Below, one piece after another: positions 16,886 through 25,708 of a stretch of 64,000 bases of DNA (position 1 is its first letter; every line of letters starts with the position of its first letter). This stretch comes from Prauserella marina. Its GTDB lineage: Bacteria > Actinomycetota > Actinomycetes > Mycobacteriales > Pseudonocardiaceae. The DNA lies in contig NZ_CP016353.1 in NCBI RefSeq assembly GCF_002240355.1, positions 2,840,501 to 2,904,500 on the forward strand, given 5' to 3'. Below the pieces are notes generated by a model. The model searched no databases, was not told the origin of the DNA, and saw only the letters and a list, made by a program, of their open reading frames with translations. The position numbers were made by a program, and so were the translations under genes.

Positions 16886-18603
16886 GCGAAGCAGCATCCC
16901 GGTCGCTCGGCGGTACCGTAGGGCGCCCACGTCCCTCGGTGGTGTCCAGCCCTGCCCTGTCGCCCTTGTTCAACTGTCCACACCGGAACTCAGAGACCGG
17001 CGTCCCCGAGTTTCCGCTTACCTGCCACCACGTGTCCACTCCGGTGAAGGACCTGCTCGACCAGGTTGCCCTCCGCCCGCACGCGCCGTTGCTTCACTGG
17101 GAAGAACCCGGCGGCACCGGCGGCACTGCCGTCAGCTGGACCTACCGCGACTTCGCCGACAGGGCACGCGCGTGTGCGAAAGTGCTACGCGGCAAGGGGG
17201 TCGGCGCGGGAGACCGGGTCGCGCTCGTGTGCCGGAACTCCGCGCGACGACAGGCGTGGCAGTACGGAGTCTGGTGGCTCGGCGCGGTGGAGGTGTCGGT
17301 CAACTTCGAGCTGACCGGCGACCTCATGACCGCGGTCATCGAGGATGCCGACCCGGTGCTCATCGTGCTCGACGCCGAGCTGCGCGACACCGTTCCCGAT
17401 GTCGGCCACCGGCTCGACACCTCGGCGGACTTTCCGCGCCCCGGCCAGGACGGCGACGAGGACTTCGACCGAGCGGCGCGCGACATCCCGCCGGACACGT
17501 TGTGTTCGCTCATCTACACCTCGGGCACGACGGGACCGTCCAAAGGCGTCATGCTCCCCGCAGGCTATCCCGCCGCGCATGGGCACACCATTGCTCACGT
17601 CGCGGGTCTCACCCCCGCGGACACCTGCTACTTCGTGCTGCCCTTCTTCCATGTGGACTTCCACGTGGTGTTCTCGGCCGTGATCCTCTCCGGCGGATCG
17701 GTCGCGATCCGCCGCAAGTTCACGGCACACGGCTTCTGGCCCGAGGTGGCCCGCTTCGGTGTCACCTGGACCTGGACGGTGGGCTTCCTGTTCTCCGCCA
17801 TCCGCGCGCAGGGAGCCGATGCCGCCGAGGCCACCCCGCTGCGCCGCATCATCGGTGCGCCCATCCCGGAGGGAACCTACGAGTACTTCGAGGACCGGCT
17901 CGGGATCGACGTCCTCACGCTCTACGGCCAGACCGAGGCCGACGGCCCGCTCTACGACACGCCCGATCGCAGACGGCGGGGCGGAGCTGGCTGGCCCAGC
18001 GTCGGCTTCGAGGTCCAGATCCACGACGAGCACGGCCACGAATTGTCAAGGGGCACGCCGGGCGAACTCGTGTACCGCCCGAAGTTTCCGCACATGATGA
18101 TGCTCGGCTACTGGAACCGGCCGGATGCCACGGCGACCACCTGGCGAGACCTGTGGGTGCGGTCGGGAGACCGCGCCAGCATGGACGAGGACGGATTCGT
18201 GTTCTTCCACGGCCGGATGTCCGACTCCATCCGCCGCAGGGGCGAGAACGTCAGCGCCTACGAGCTGGAGGGGATCCTTCGCAGGGCGCCCGGTGTCGAG
18301 GAATGCGCGGCCGTCGGTGTGGCCGACGACTTCTCCGGTGAGCAGGAGATCAAGGTGTTCGTCGTTCCGGCGGCCTCTCCGGAACCGGGCGACGCCGCGT
18401 TCGACATCGCCGCTTTCGAGGTCTACTGCCGCGACCACGTCGCCCCGTACGCCATGCCGAAGTTCCTTCAGCTCACCGAGGCGGCCAACATCGTGCGCTC
18501 GCCGGGAACCCAGGTGGTGCAGAAACATCGCCTGTTGCATGCGGTCGCCGAAGCCGAAGAAGCCACCGGAGTGCTCTCCACCGTCCACACCCTCGACCTT
18601 TAG
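16882..18603 (+). CDS. Acyl-CoA synthetase (AMP-forming ligase)
   Basis: A 573-aa ANL-superfamily adenylating ligase. The phosphate loop is LIYTSGTTGPSKGVM, the A5 motif is TLYGQTEADGP, and RSGDRASMDEDG, FFHGRMSDSIRRRGENVSAYE and the late Lys in VQKHRL complete the set. The style resembles CaiC-like acyl-CoA ligases. It would activate the growth substrate, a carboxylic acid of unknown structure, as its CoA ester. I prefer the ATG at 16882, which overlaps the SDR stop (ATGA) with GGAGGTG 11 bases upstream; an in-frame ATG at 16873 lies only two bases after that site. The first 45 residues are not conserved in this superfamily. Confidence 0.87.
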   Translation: MSEAASRSLGGTVGRPRPSVVSSPALSPLFNCPHRNSETGVPEFPLTCHHVSTPVKDLLDQVALRPHAPLLHWEEPGGTGGTAVSWTYRDFADRARACAKVLRGKGVGAGDRVALVCRNSARRQAWQYGVWWLGAVEVSVNFELTGDLMTAVIEDADPVLIVLDAELRDTVPDVGHRLDTSADFPRPGQDGDEDFDRAARDIPPDTLCSLIYTSGTTGPSKGVMLPAGYPAAHGHTIAHVAGLTPADTCYFVLPFFHVDFHVVFSAVILSGGSVAIRRKFTAHGFWPEVARFGVTWTWTVGFLFSAIRAQGADAAEATPLRRIIGAPIPEGTYEYFEDRLGIDVLTLYGQTEADGPLYDTPDRRRRGGAGWPSVGFEVQIHDEHGHELSRGTPGELVYRPKFPHMMMLGYWNRPDATATTWRDLWVRSGDRASMDEDGFVFFHGRMSDSIRRRGENVSAYELEGILRRAPGVEECAAVGVADDFSGEQEIKVFVVPAASPEPGDAAFDIAAFEVYCRDHVAPYAMPKFLQLTEAANIVRSPGTQVVQKHRLLHAVAEAEEATGVLSTVHTLDL

Positions 18604-18634
18604 CAGCACGGCCCGTGCACAGGAAGGACCAGCG

Positions 18635-20221
18635 ATGACGAACGACAAACCGGCGATTCCGCCCGAATGGCAGGAAAAGCTGGCCCAGTTCGAGTGGCGG
18701 CGGGCGCGTGCCCGTGAGCTCGGTGGTGCTCGCCGGATCCGGCGAGCACACGACCGTGGCCAGCTCACCATCCGCGAGCGTCTTGCCAAAGCCACCACGT
18801 CGTTCAAGGAGATCGGTGAATTCGCCACCTACGACGACGTCGACGCGCTGGGTAAACTCCGTGGCCAGCTGCCGTCGAGCTATGTCATGGGCCTTGGCAC
18901 GTTCGCGGGCAGGCACGTGGCGATCGGCGGCGAGGACTTCACCGTGCGCGCGGGCGCGCCGCAGACCTATTTGGACCGGATGAAGGGCGGTCTCGGCGGT
19001 TTCGTCGAAGACCTCGCGCACGAATACCGGATTCCGCTCGTGATGTTCATGGAAGGTATCGGCGGTGACATCGCCGCCTCCGGCGAGAAGGGACACTCCT
19101 ATCTGGTCTCGTCACTGAGCTGGGGCCGCTCCTACGAACTGCTGGGCGAAGTGCCGGTACTGGCCATGGTCAGTGGTTCGTCCGCGGGAGGGACGGCCGG
19201 CCGCACCGTGCTCTCGCACTTTTCCGTCATGACTAAGGATTCCGTGTTCTTCGCGGGCGGCCCACCGCTGGTCGAACGTGCGCTCGGCAAGTCCGTCGAC
19301 AAGTTCGAGCTCGGTGGCGCCGCGGTCGCCACGCGTTCCGGGGCGATCGACAACCTCGCCACGGACGAGGACGACGCGATCGAGCAAATGGCCCGGTTCC
19401 TGTCCTACCTACCGCAGAACGTCTGGCAGATGCCGCCCCGCACGCCATCGGTCGATCCGGTCGACCGGCCCATCGACGAAATTCTCCGCAAGCTACCCAC
19501 GAGCAACCGCAGGCCCTACAAGGCCACGGACATCGTCGCGCCCATCGTCGACGTGGATACGTTCTTCGAAATCGGTAGATACTGGGGCAAGGCCGTGACG
19601 ACCGGACTGGCCCGGATCGACGGGATTCCGGTCGGCATCGTCGCGTCCAACCCCATGCATCTCGGCGGTGCGATGGACGCGCAGGCCGCGGAAAAACAGA
19701 TCCGGTTCGTCGACATGTGCTCGACCTTCCACCTGCCCATTGTCTATTTCGCGGATGTACCGGGTTTCATGGTGGGCCCCGACGCCGAACGTGGCAACGT
19801 AGTCCGCTGGGGAATGCGGGCCATCCAGAGTCTCGTCGAGGCCGAGGTTCCCGTCGTCACCATCCAGGTGCGCAAGTCCTACGGCATGGCGGTATCGGCG
19901 ACGTCCGATCCGGACGGGCTGTCGCTGCGCATCGCATGGCCGACGGCCGAATGGGGCGACTTGCCGGTGGAAGGCGGCGTCGAAGCGGGCTTCGCCCGCG
20001 AAATCGAAGAGTCGGAGGACCCCGAAGCCTATCGCGCGGCCATCAACGAGAACTTCAAGAACATCGCCGATCCGTGGCGCACCGTCGAAGCCTTCGGTGT
20101 CGAAGCGATGATCGACCCCCGGGACACGCGCGTCATGGTCGCCGACTTTCTCAACGCTTCCTTGCACCGCGTCCAGACCGATCTCGGACCGCAACGACGA
20201 CAGTGGCGAGTCCGTCCCTGA
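18635..20221 (+). CDS. Acyl-CoA carboxylase carboxyltransferase subunit
   Basis: A 528-aa biotin-dependent carboxyltransferase (PccB/MccB/AccD family) with N and C halves. The N half has GHVAIGGEDFTVR-like and SGSSAGGTAGRTVLSH sequences; the C half has GIVASNPMHLGGAMDAQAAEK, FADVPGFMVGPDAERGNVVR and VRKSYGMAVSATS. The usual SGGAR-type loop is replaced by MEGIGGDIAASGEKG, so the acyl pocket may be unusual. It transfers CO2 from carboxybiotin to an acyl-CoA; the substrate (propionyl-, methylcrotonyl-, geranyl-like or other) cannot be told from this. The start ATG at 18635 follows AGGAAGGA. The carrier and biotin carboxylase genes come next. Confidence 0.9.
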   Translation: MTNDKPAIPPEWQEKLAQFEWRRARARELGGARRIRRAHDRGQLTIRERLAKATTSFKEIGEFATYDDVDALGKLRGQLPSSYVMGLGTFAGRHVAIGGEDFTVRAGAPQTYLDRMKGGLGGFVEDLAHEYRIPLVMFMEGIGGDIAASGEKGHSYLVSSLSWGRSYELLGEVPVLAMVSGSSAGGTAGRTVLSHFSVMTKDSVFFAGGPPLVERALGKSVDKFELGGAAVATRSGAIDNLATDEDDAIEQMARFLSYLPQNVWQMPPRTPSVDPVDRPIDEILRKLPTSNRRPYKATDIVAPIVDVDTFFEIGRYWGKAVTTGLARIDGIPVGIVASNPMHLGGAMDAQAAEKQIRFVDMCSTFHLPIVYFADVPGFMVGPDAERGNVVRWGMRAIQSLVEAEVPVVTIQVRKSYGMAVSATSDPDGLSLRIAWPTAEWGDLPVEGGVEAGFAREIEESEDPEAYRAAINENFKNIADPWRTVEAFGVEAMIDPRDTRVMVADFLNASLHRVQTDLGPQRRQWRVRP

Positions 20222-20250
20222 AATTCCGTCCGATCACCAAGGAGTGCGCT

Positions 20251-20466
20251 ATGGCCTCAGAATCGCTTGCCCCGGCCGACGGTCTGGTCTGGAAGATCGT
20301 GAAGAAAGCGGGAGACACCGTGAGCGAGGGTGACGAGATCGTCATTCTCGAATCGATGAAGATGGAAATCCCCGTGACCGCCGCGACAGGAGGCACGATC
20401 ACCAGACTGTTCGTGGAAGAAGGCCAGGCGGTGGAAGAGGACGACACCATCGCCGAGGTGGAGTAG
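20251..20466 (+). CDS. Free-standing biotin carboxyl carrier protein (71 aa)
   Basis: A 71-aa biotinyl domain on its own. The biotin-accepting Lys is in ILESMKMEIPV, and the flanking strands PADGLVWKIVKKAGDTVSEG and GGTITRLFVEEGQAVEEDD give the usual half-barrel. Length and style match the mycobacterial biotinylated protein TB7.3. In most actinobacterial acyl-CoA carboxylases this domain is fused to biotin carboxylase, so a separate carrier between the two catalytic genes is distinctive. It shuttles carboxybiotin between the carboxylase encoded at 20533 and the transferase encoded at 18635. The start ATG follows AAGGAG. Confidence 0.93.
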   Translation: MASESLAPADGLVWKIVKKAGDTVSEGDEIVILESMKMEIPVTAATGGTITRLFVEEGQAVEEDDTIAEVE

Positions 20467-20532
20467 GAACCTCAGCTTCTTCGCCGGGCCTCCGTGTCCC
20501 GACAGTCCACATTCACCAGGAGCGCAGCAGCC

Positions 20533-21936
20533 ATGTTCAACGCAGTTCTCGTGGCCAATCGAGGAGAGATCGCGGTCCGTGTGATCAGCACCCTCAACCG
20601 GCTGGGAATTCCCAGCATCGCCGCCTACTCGGAAGCCGACCGCGACGCCAGGCACGTCGAGCTCGCCGACGACGCGGTGTGTATCGGGCCGGCCCCCGCC
20701 GCCGAATCGTATCTCGACGTGACGGCCATTCTCGATGCCGCGAAACAGTCCGGCGCCGATGCGATCCACCCCGGCTACGGGTTTCTCGCGGAGAACGCGG
20801 AGTTCGGACGCGCCGTCGCGGAGGCGGGTATCGCCTTCGTCGGCCCCCGCCCCGAGACGATCACGGCGATGGGTTCGAAGATCAACGCCCGCCGGATCAT
20901 GGCCGAGGCGGGAATAGCCACCGTTCCCGGCCTCCTGGAACCGCTGGACTCGGCGGAGGCGGCACTGGCCGCAGCGGTCGACGTTGGCTACCCGGTCGCG
21001 GTCAAGGCCTCCGGCGCGGGCGGTGGTAAGGGATTCCGCGTCGCGCGCACGCCCGATGAGCTGCCCGCCGCGTTCGAGGGAGCCCGTGGCGAGGGCGAGC
21101 GGTTCTTCGGCGACGGCACGGTGTACCTGGAGCGCTACCTCACCGATCCACGACATGTCGAGGTGCAGATCCTCGGCGACACCCACGGCAACATCGTGCA
21201 CCTGTACGACAGGGACTGCACCATCCAGCGCCGCCACCAGAAGCTCGTCGAGGAAGCACCCGCGCCGACGCTCGGCTGCGACTTCCGGGAGCACGTCTGC
21301 GCGCGGGCGGTCGAGGCGGCGCGAGCCGTCGGGTACGTCGGCGCCGGCACCGTCGAGGGACTCGTCGCGGGAGCGGGAAGCGCGGAGCCCGAGTTCTTCT
21401 TCCTTGAGATGAACACGAGGATCCAGGTGGAACACGGGATCACCGAACTGATCACCGGGGTCGACATCGTCGAGCAACAACTGCGTGCCGCCGCGGGGGA
21501 ACCGCTCTCGGTACGGCAGCGGGACGTCCGGATCGAAGGCCACGCCATCGAGGTACGGATCAACGCGGAGAACGCGGCCAAGAACTTCCTGCCGACCGGG
21601 GGCACGATCACTCGGTACGAGGAACCCACCGGCCCTGGTATCAGGGTGGACTCGGGAGTGCGTGAGGGCACGCGGATTCCGCCGTTCTACGACTCACTGC
21701 TGGCCAAGGTGCTCGCGCACGGGGCGACCCGAGAGGAGGCGACGGCGAGGCTGATCGAGGCGCTGGACGAGTTCGTGCTGGAAGGTCCGAAAGCGACACT
21801 GCTGCCGTTCCAGCGGGCGTTGCTGGCCACCCGGGCGTGGGCCGATGGAAGCTCGGCGCGCGAGATCACCTCGGACCCGGCCGCCTTCATGAGGGCGCTC
21901 ACCGAGGGCGACACCGTGAGGGGAACTCCGGCATGA
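20533..21936 (+). CDS. Biotin carboxylase subunit of an acyl-CoA carboxylase
   Basis: A 467-aa ATP-grasp biotin carboxylase. It has the N-terminal VLVANRGEIAVRVISTLN, the glycine loop KASGAGGGKGFRVAR, DCTIQRRHQKLVEEAPAP, the metal and catalytic sites in EMNTRIQVEHGITE, and the C-terminal FYDSLLAKVLAHG. It is full length and has no attached biotinyl domain, which agrees with the separate 71-aa carrier upstream. It carboxylates biotin from ATP and bicarbonate. I chose the ATG at 20533 because the family always starts at MFNAVLVANRGE; AGGAG lies about 12 bases upstream. The stop overlaps the next start (ATGA). Confidence 0.94.
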   Translation: MFNAVLVANRGEIAVRVISTLNRLGIPSIAAYSEADRDARHVELADDAVCIGPAPAAESYLDVTAILDAAKQSGADAIHPGYGFLAENAEFGRAVAEAGIAFVGPRPETITAMGSKINARRIMAEAGIATVPGLLEPLDSAEAALAAAVDVGYPVAVKASGAGGGKGFRVARTPDELPAAFEGARGEGERFFGDGTVYLERYLTDPRHVEVQILGDTHGNIVHLYDRDCTIQRRHQKLVEEAPAPTLGCDFREHVCARAVEAARAVGYVGAGTVEGLVAGAGSAEPEFFFLEMNTRIQVEHGITELITGVDIVEQQLRAAAGEPLSVRQRDVRIEGHAIEVRINAENAAKNFLPTGGTITRYEEPTGPGIRVDSGVREGTRIPPFYDSLLAKVLAHGATREEATARLIEALDEFVLEGPKATLLPFQRALLATRAWADGSSAREITSDPAAFMRALTEGDTVRGTPA

Positions 21937-23585
21937 CCGAGCGGTTCGAGTTCGATCACCTGAGCATCGCGGTCCGGCGGCCTCTCGCCACCGCGAGGCA
22001 GCTGCGGGCCGAGCTCGGCGCGGAACCCCTTACTGGCGGAATCCTGCCTCAGTTCCGCTATCTGCTGATGCACGTCGGTGACGTGTCGAACGGCCACGTT
22101 CGCGGTGGCAGGCTGGAGCTGATCTCCACCCCGGAGGACCCACCTGAGCACACGGCTGCTTCCGGCTTCATGCACAGGTTCCTCGCCAAGCACGGCGAGC
22201 GGGCACACCACCTTTCCTTCAACGTCCCCGACCTGCGCGCGGCGCGCTCCGCCCTGCACGAGGCCGGGTTCCACACCATTCAGGAAGACCTCGACTTCCC
22301 TGGCTGGCAAGAGGTCTTCCTGCCACCGGATCAGCTTCACGGGATGCTCATTCAGATCGCCTCCACGCCCGCACCGATCCGGACCGAGGCTCTTCTTGGC
22401 ACCCGCGAGCGGGACTGGTCTTCGCTGCCCAACAACAGGGGAGCCACCGACCCCGGCTGGTGGGAGCCCCTGTGGAATAGCCCACCGCCGCCTCACGCGG
22501 AGACGGGATACCTTGGCTCGATCGTCGTGGGCACAAGTGATCTCGCCCGTTCCGATGTGCTGTTCACGATCCTGCGCGGTGTGCCGGAACCGGTGTCCTT
22601 TCCGGGCGCCGTGGCCCGGAAGTACGTATGGCCCACCGGGTCGATCATCCTCGTCGAGGGCGAACCTGGCGTCCGCGGTGCCGTGGTCACCTTCCCCGGC
22701 ACCCGGACCAGAGCGGCGTGGCAAATCGGAGACGTGCCCGTCGCCGATTCGCCGGAAGACGTGACGCCTCACGGCGCATCGGTGCCGGAACGGCCCGCGA
22801 CACCCGTCTTCGTCCGCAGGGCCGACAGGGTCGCCGGGGTCGCGCACGTCGTGATCGACCGGCCGGAAGCCCGCAACGCGATCAACACCGAGGTCGCCAG
22901 GCAGCTCGGCGCCGAGTTCGACCGGTGCGACCGCGATCCGGCCGTCCGCGTCATCGTCCTGTCCGGCGCACCGCTGCCTGACGGGCGTGGCACGTTCAGC
23001 GCGGGTTTGGACCTCAAGGCGTTCGCGGCCAGCGGCGACATCGGCGAGATCCCCGGCCGTGGGTTCGCGGGTTTGGCCGAACGTCCGCCTGTCACCCCGA
23101 TTATCGCCGCTGTCGAAGGATTCGCGCTCGCGGGCGGGTTCGAGATCGCGCTCGCGTGCGACCTGATCGTCGCCGCCGCCGACGCACGTTTCGGACTTCC
23201 CGAAGTCACCCGTGGGCTCGTTGCCGACGGCGGCTCTCTGCTCCGGTTGCCCGAACGTATCCCAGCGGCTATCGCCATGGAGTTGGCCCTCACGGGGACC
23301 GACGTGACGGCGGAAACCCTGGAGCGCCTCGGGATCGTCAACCGCGTCGTTCCCGGCGGCGAGGCCGTCGAAGGGGCCCACGAACTGGCTTCGGCCATCG
23401 CCCGCAACGCCCCGCTCGCCCTGACGGCGACCAAACGGATTCTGTCAAGGGCTTCCCGCGCTGTCGATGGTGGGGCGTGGGCGGAGCAGCGCGCGATCGC
23501 CGAACCCGTGTGGACATCCGACGACGCTCGCGAAGGCGCGTCCGCGTTCGCGGAAAGGAGGGATCCCGAGTTCCGCGGCGAATAG
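21933..23585 (+). CDS. VOC (epimerase-like)-crotonase fusion protein
   Basis: A 550-aa two-part protein. Residues 1-145 are a vicinal-oxygen-chelate domain like methylmalonyl-CoA epimerase: likely metal ligands are His9 (FDHLSIAV), Glu62 (RLELIST), His92 or His93 (AHHLSFNV) and Gln141 (GMLIQIA). Residues about 150-280 look like a second, poorer VOC half. Residues about 290-550 are an enoyl-CoA hydratase/isomerase with GTFSAGLDLKAF and AVEGFALAGGFEIALACD. Both hydratase glutamates are kept (Glu404 and Glu424 in FGLPEV). The ATG overlaps the biotin carboxylase stop. The fusion would join epimerisation of a carboxylated acyl-CoA to hydration or isomerisation. I do not recall a named enzyme with this layout. 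Confidence 0.85.
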   Translation: MTERFEFDHLSIAVRRPLATARQLRAELGAEPLTGGILPQFRYLLMHVGDVSNGHVRGGRLELISTPEDPPEHTAASGFMHRFLAKHGERAHHLSFNVPDLRAARSALHEAGFHTIQEDLDFPGWQEVFLPPDQLHGMLIQIASTPAPIRTEALLGTRERDWSSLPNNRGATDPGWWEPLWNSPPPPHAETGYLGSIVVGTSDLARSDVLFTILRGVPEPVSFPGAVARKYVWPTGSIILVEGEPGVRGAVVTFPGTRTRAAWQIGDVPVADSPEDVTPHGASVPERPATPVFVRRADRVAGVAHVVIDRPEARNAINTEVARQLGAEFDRCDRDPAVRVIVLSGAPLPDGRGTFSAGLDLKAFAASGDIGEIPGRGFAGLAERPPVTPIIAAVEGFALAGGFEIALACDLIVAAADARFGLPEVTRGLVADGGSLLRLPERIPAAIAMELALTGTDVTAETLERLGIVNRVVPGGEAVEGAHELASAIARNAPLALTATKRILSRASRAVDGGAWAEQRAIAEPVWTSDDAREGASAFAERRDPEFRGE

Positions 23586-23646
23586 CCGCGGCGAAACACC
23601 CCCATATCCCCACTTTTGCTATTCCCATTCTTCTGGGAGGACCACT

Positions 23647-24867
23647 ATGTCGTCGACCAGTTCTATCCCGGCTGGAAAGCCGAACCTTTTCAAGCGAGTT
23701 CTGCTCGCCGGTCTCGTATTCCAGTCCGTCGCCATCGGTGGCGCGTATGCCACCGGCAGGGAGACCGTCGAGTACGCGGCGAAATTCGGAACACTCGGGT
23801 GGATGTCGGTCCTCGGCACCTTCGCGCTGCTGGCTGTCTTCGCGTATCTCGTCTTCGAGCTCTGCCGGAAATTCCGGGTCTTCGAATACCGGGGCCTGCT
23901 CAGACTCCTCATCGGCCCGTTCTACTGGCTTTACGACTTCCTGTATCTCCTGCTTGGTGTCACCATCATCGGCGTGCTCATCAGCGCGGCGGGCAGCATC
24001 ATGGCCGACACGCTGGGCGTGCCGGTGTGGATCACCTCGGCAGGACTCGTCGCGATCGTCGCCGTCGTGTTGTTCTTCGGTCAGTCCGTGGTGGAGCGGT
24101 TCAATTCCACCGGAACCATCCTGCTCACGGTCGGGTACGTGTTGTTCGCCGTGCTGGTTCTCGCGGTCAAGGGTGACGATCTCGTCGCGAACTTCCGGGA
24201 TTCCGCGCCGCCGCTCGACCCGGATTCCACGGCGTGGAGTTCGATCTCCTCCGGCCTCATCTACGGCTCGCTGTATCTGTGTATTTTCCCCGCGGCGATG
24301 CCGGTGATGCGATTCGCCAGGGCCAGGAAGGACTCGTTCTGGTCTGCGGTCAACCTGGGCTGGCTCATCGCGTTACCGTTGTTCCTCACCTATTTCGCCG
24401 TGATGGCGTTTTACCCGGACCCCGCCGTGCTGGACGCGCAAATACCGTGGCTGAACATGCTTTCCGGTTACGGCCCTTGGGTCGTCATCGTGTTCGGTTT
24501 GCTCGTGGGCTGGACGCTGCTGGCCACTGCGGTCGGCCTGGTGCAAGGCGCGCTCAACCGGGTCAGCGTGAACCTCGAAGATCTCGGCCGTAAACCGCTG
24601 ACCCGCAAGGGAAATGGGATCACCGCGGCCATCACGCTCGTTGTCGCGATCGTCATCAGTCAAGCGGGAATCGTCGATCTCGTCGCCAAGGGATACACGG
24701 CGGGCGCGTGGGGAATGCTCATCGTCTTCGGCATTCCGCTTCTCACCCGCGGCATCTGGCTGATCGTCAAGGGCACACCCGCCGCACGGGCAGAGGAAGA
24801 CGCCGCGTCCCCGGCAGCCGAAACCGGGGGAGAGGCCGAGAAAACGATCGAGGGTACGCGATCATGA
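23647..24867 (+). CDS. YkvI-like membrane transporter
   Basis: A 406-aa membrane protein with about ten helices. The start VFQSVAIGGAYATGRETVEY matches the YkvI family, distant relatives of the amino acid/sodium symporters, in which a GAGFATGRE-type motif breaks the first helix. The C-terminal 30 residues are charged and cytoplasmic. GGGAGG lies 6-7 bases before the ATG. It follows the catabolic enzymes closely and probably imports their substrate; this is inference because no YkvI substrate is well established. A strong terminator follows. Confidence 0.8.
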   Translation: MSSTSSIPAGKPNLFKRVLLAGLVFQSVAIGGAYATGRETVEYAAKFGTLGWMSVLGTFALLAVFAYLVFELCRKFRVFEYRGLLRLLIGPFYWLYDFLYLLLGVTIIGVLISAAGSIMADTLGVPVWITSAGLVAIVAVVLFFGQSVVERFNSTGTILLTVGYVLFAVLVLAVKGDDLVANFRDSAPPLDPDSTAWSSISSGLIYGSLYLCIFPAAMPVMRFARARKDSFWSAVNLGWLIALPLFLTYFAVMAFYPDPAVLDAQIPWLNMLSGYGPWVVIVFGLLVGWTLLATAVGLVQGALNRVSVNLEDLGRKPLTRKGNGITAAITLVVAIVISQAGIVDLVAKGYTAGAWGMLIVFGIPLLTRGIWLIVKGTPAARAEEDAASPAAETGGEAEKTIEGTRS

Positions 24868-24873
24868 GGGCGT

Positions 24874-24899
24874 GCCGTGGCCGGTTCACCGGCCACGGC
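24874..24899. terminator. Perfect 11-bp hairpin terminator
   Basis: GCCGTGGCCGG (24874-24884) and CCGGCCACGGC (24889-24899) flank the 4-base loop TTCA, seven bases after the transporter stop. It should end the long acyl-CoA operon and separate it from the TetR gene. Confidence 0.8.
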
Positions 24900-24954
24900 A
24901 ACGCCGTGAATAAGGTTATGGGCGAGACCCGGACGACGAAGAGGACAGCCGACG

Positions 24955-25575
24955 ATGCCGAAGATCGTAGATCACCAGCAGCGCAGGAACGAGATCTGCG
25001 ATGCGGTACTCACCCTCATAGCCGAGGGGGGAACGCGGGCGGTGACCACGCGAGCGGCAGCCGAACGGGCTCAATGGTCGACAGGAACCGTCAACCACTA
25101 TTTCAGCAACCGGGAAGCTCTCATGCTGGGCGCTTTTCGCAGGGCGGCACATGTGCAGGGAAAGGAACTCAAGCGACTGCTCCAGGATTCCACGCTCACG
25201 CCTTTGCAGAAACTGCATGGAACGATCGAGGCGACCTTGCCGCTCGACGAACGAAGGGTCGCCCTCACCAGAATTTTCCTCGACTACTACGCGGAGACGA
25301 ACGCGGTCGAGGAAACACATGACGAAGTCGTGCAGTATCTGAGAAACTGGCGGGGAGTCGTCACGCAGATCATCGACGAATGCAAAGCCGACGATTCGAT
25401 CCGGAGTCTGCGGTCGTCGGAAACCTTGGCCACCGAACTGGTCGCGCTCACCGACGGCTTGTCCATGCACGCACTGCTCGACCCGAGCGTGCTTTCCCGG
25501 CTCGTCGACGGTCAGACCCTGACGATCAGCTTCATCGACGACGCCTGGGGGCCGATCCGGTTGATGGGAGCCTGA
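24955..25575 (+). CDS. TetR/AcrR family transcriptional regulator
   Basis: A 206-aa TetR regulator. The helix-turn-helix lies at residues about 12-58 (GTRAVTTRAAAERAQWSTGT then VNHYFSNREALMLGAF). The C-terminal part resembles the BetI-type TetR_C_6 domain. It lies at the end of the acyl-CoA operon, behind a terminator, with its own weak promoter region in the 87-bp gap. It is the obvious candidate to repress the operon at 13.7 kb, probably with an acyl-CoA as inducer; this is inference. I found no symmetric operator that I could defend. Confidence 0.88.
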   Translation: MPKIVDHQQRRNEICDAVLTLIAEGGTRAVTTRAAAERAQWSTGTVNHYFSNREALMLGAFRRAAHVQGKELKRLLQDSTLTPLQKLHGTIEATLPLDERRVALTRIFLDYYAETNAVEETHDEVVQYLRNWRGVVTQIIDECKADDSIRSLRSSETLATELVALTDGLSMHALLDPSVLSRLVDGQTLTISFIDDAWGPIRLMGA

Positions 25576-25708
25576 CCCTGGCGGCCGTCCGGGGCAGGCC
25601 GGTATTCACCTTCCAAGACAAGTCCAGGTCGTAGGGGTAGCCGTCGCTGCCGGGGAGGCGCGACTGGGCGAGAGAGTCATGATTCGTCCTTTCCGGTGCT
25701 GTGGAAAT

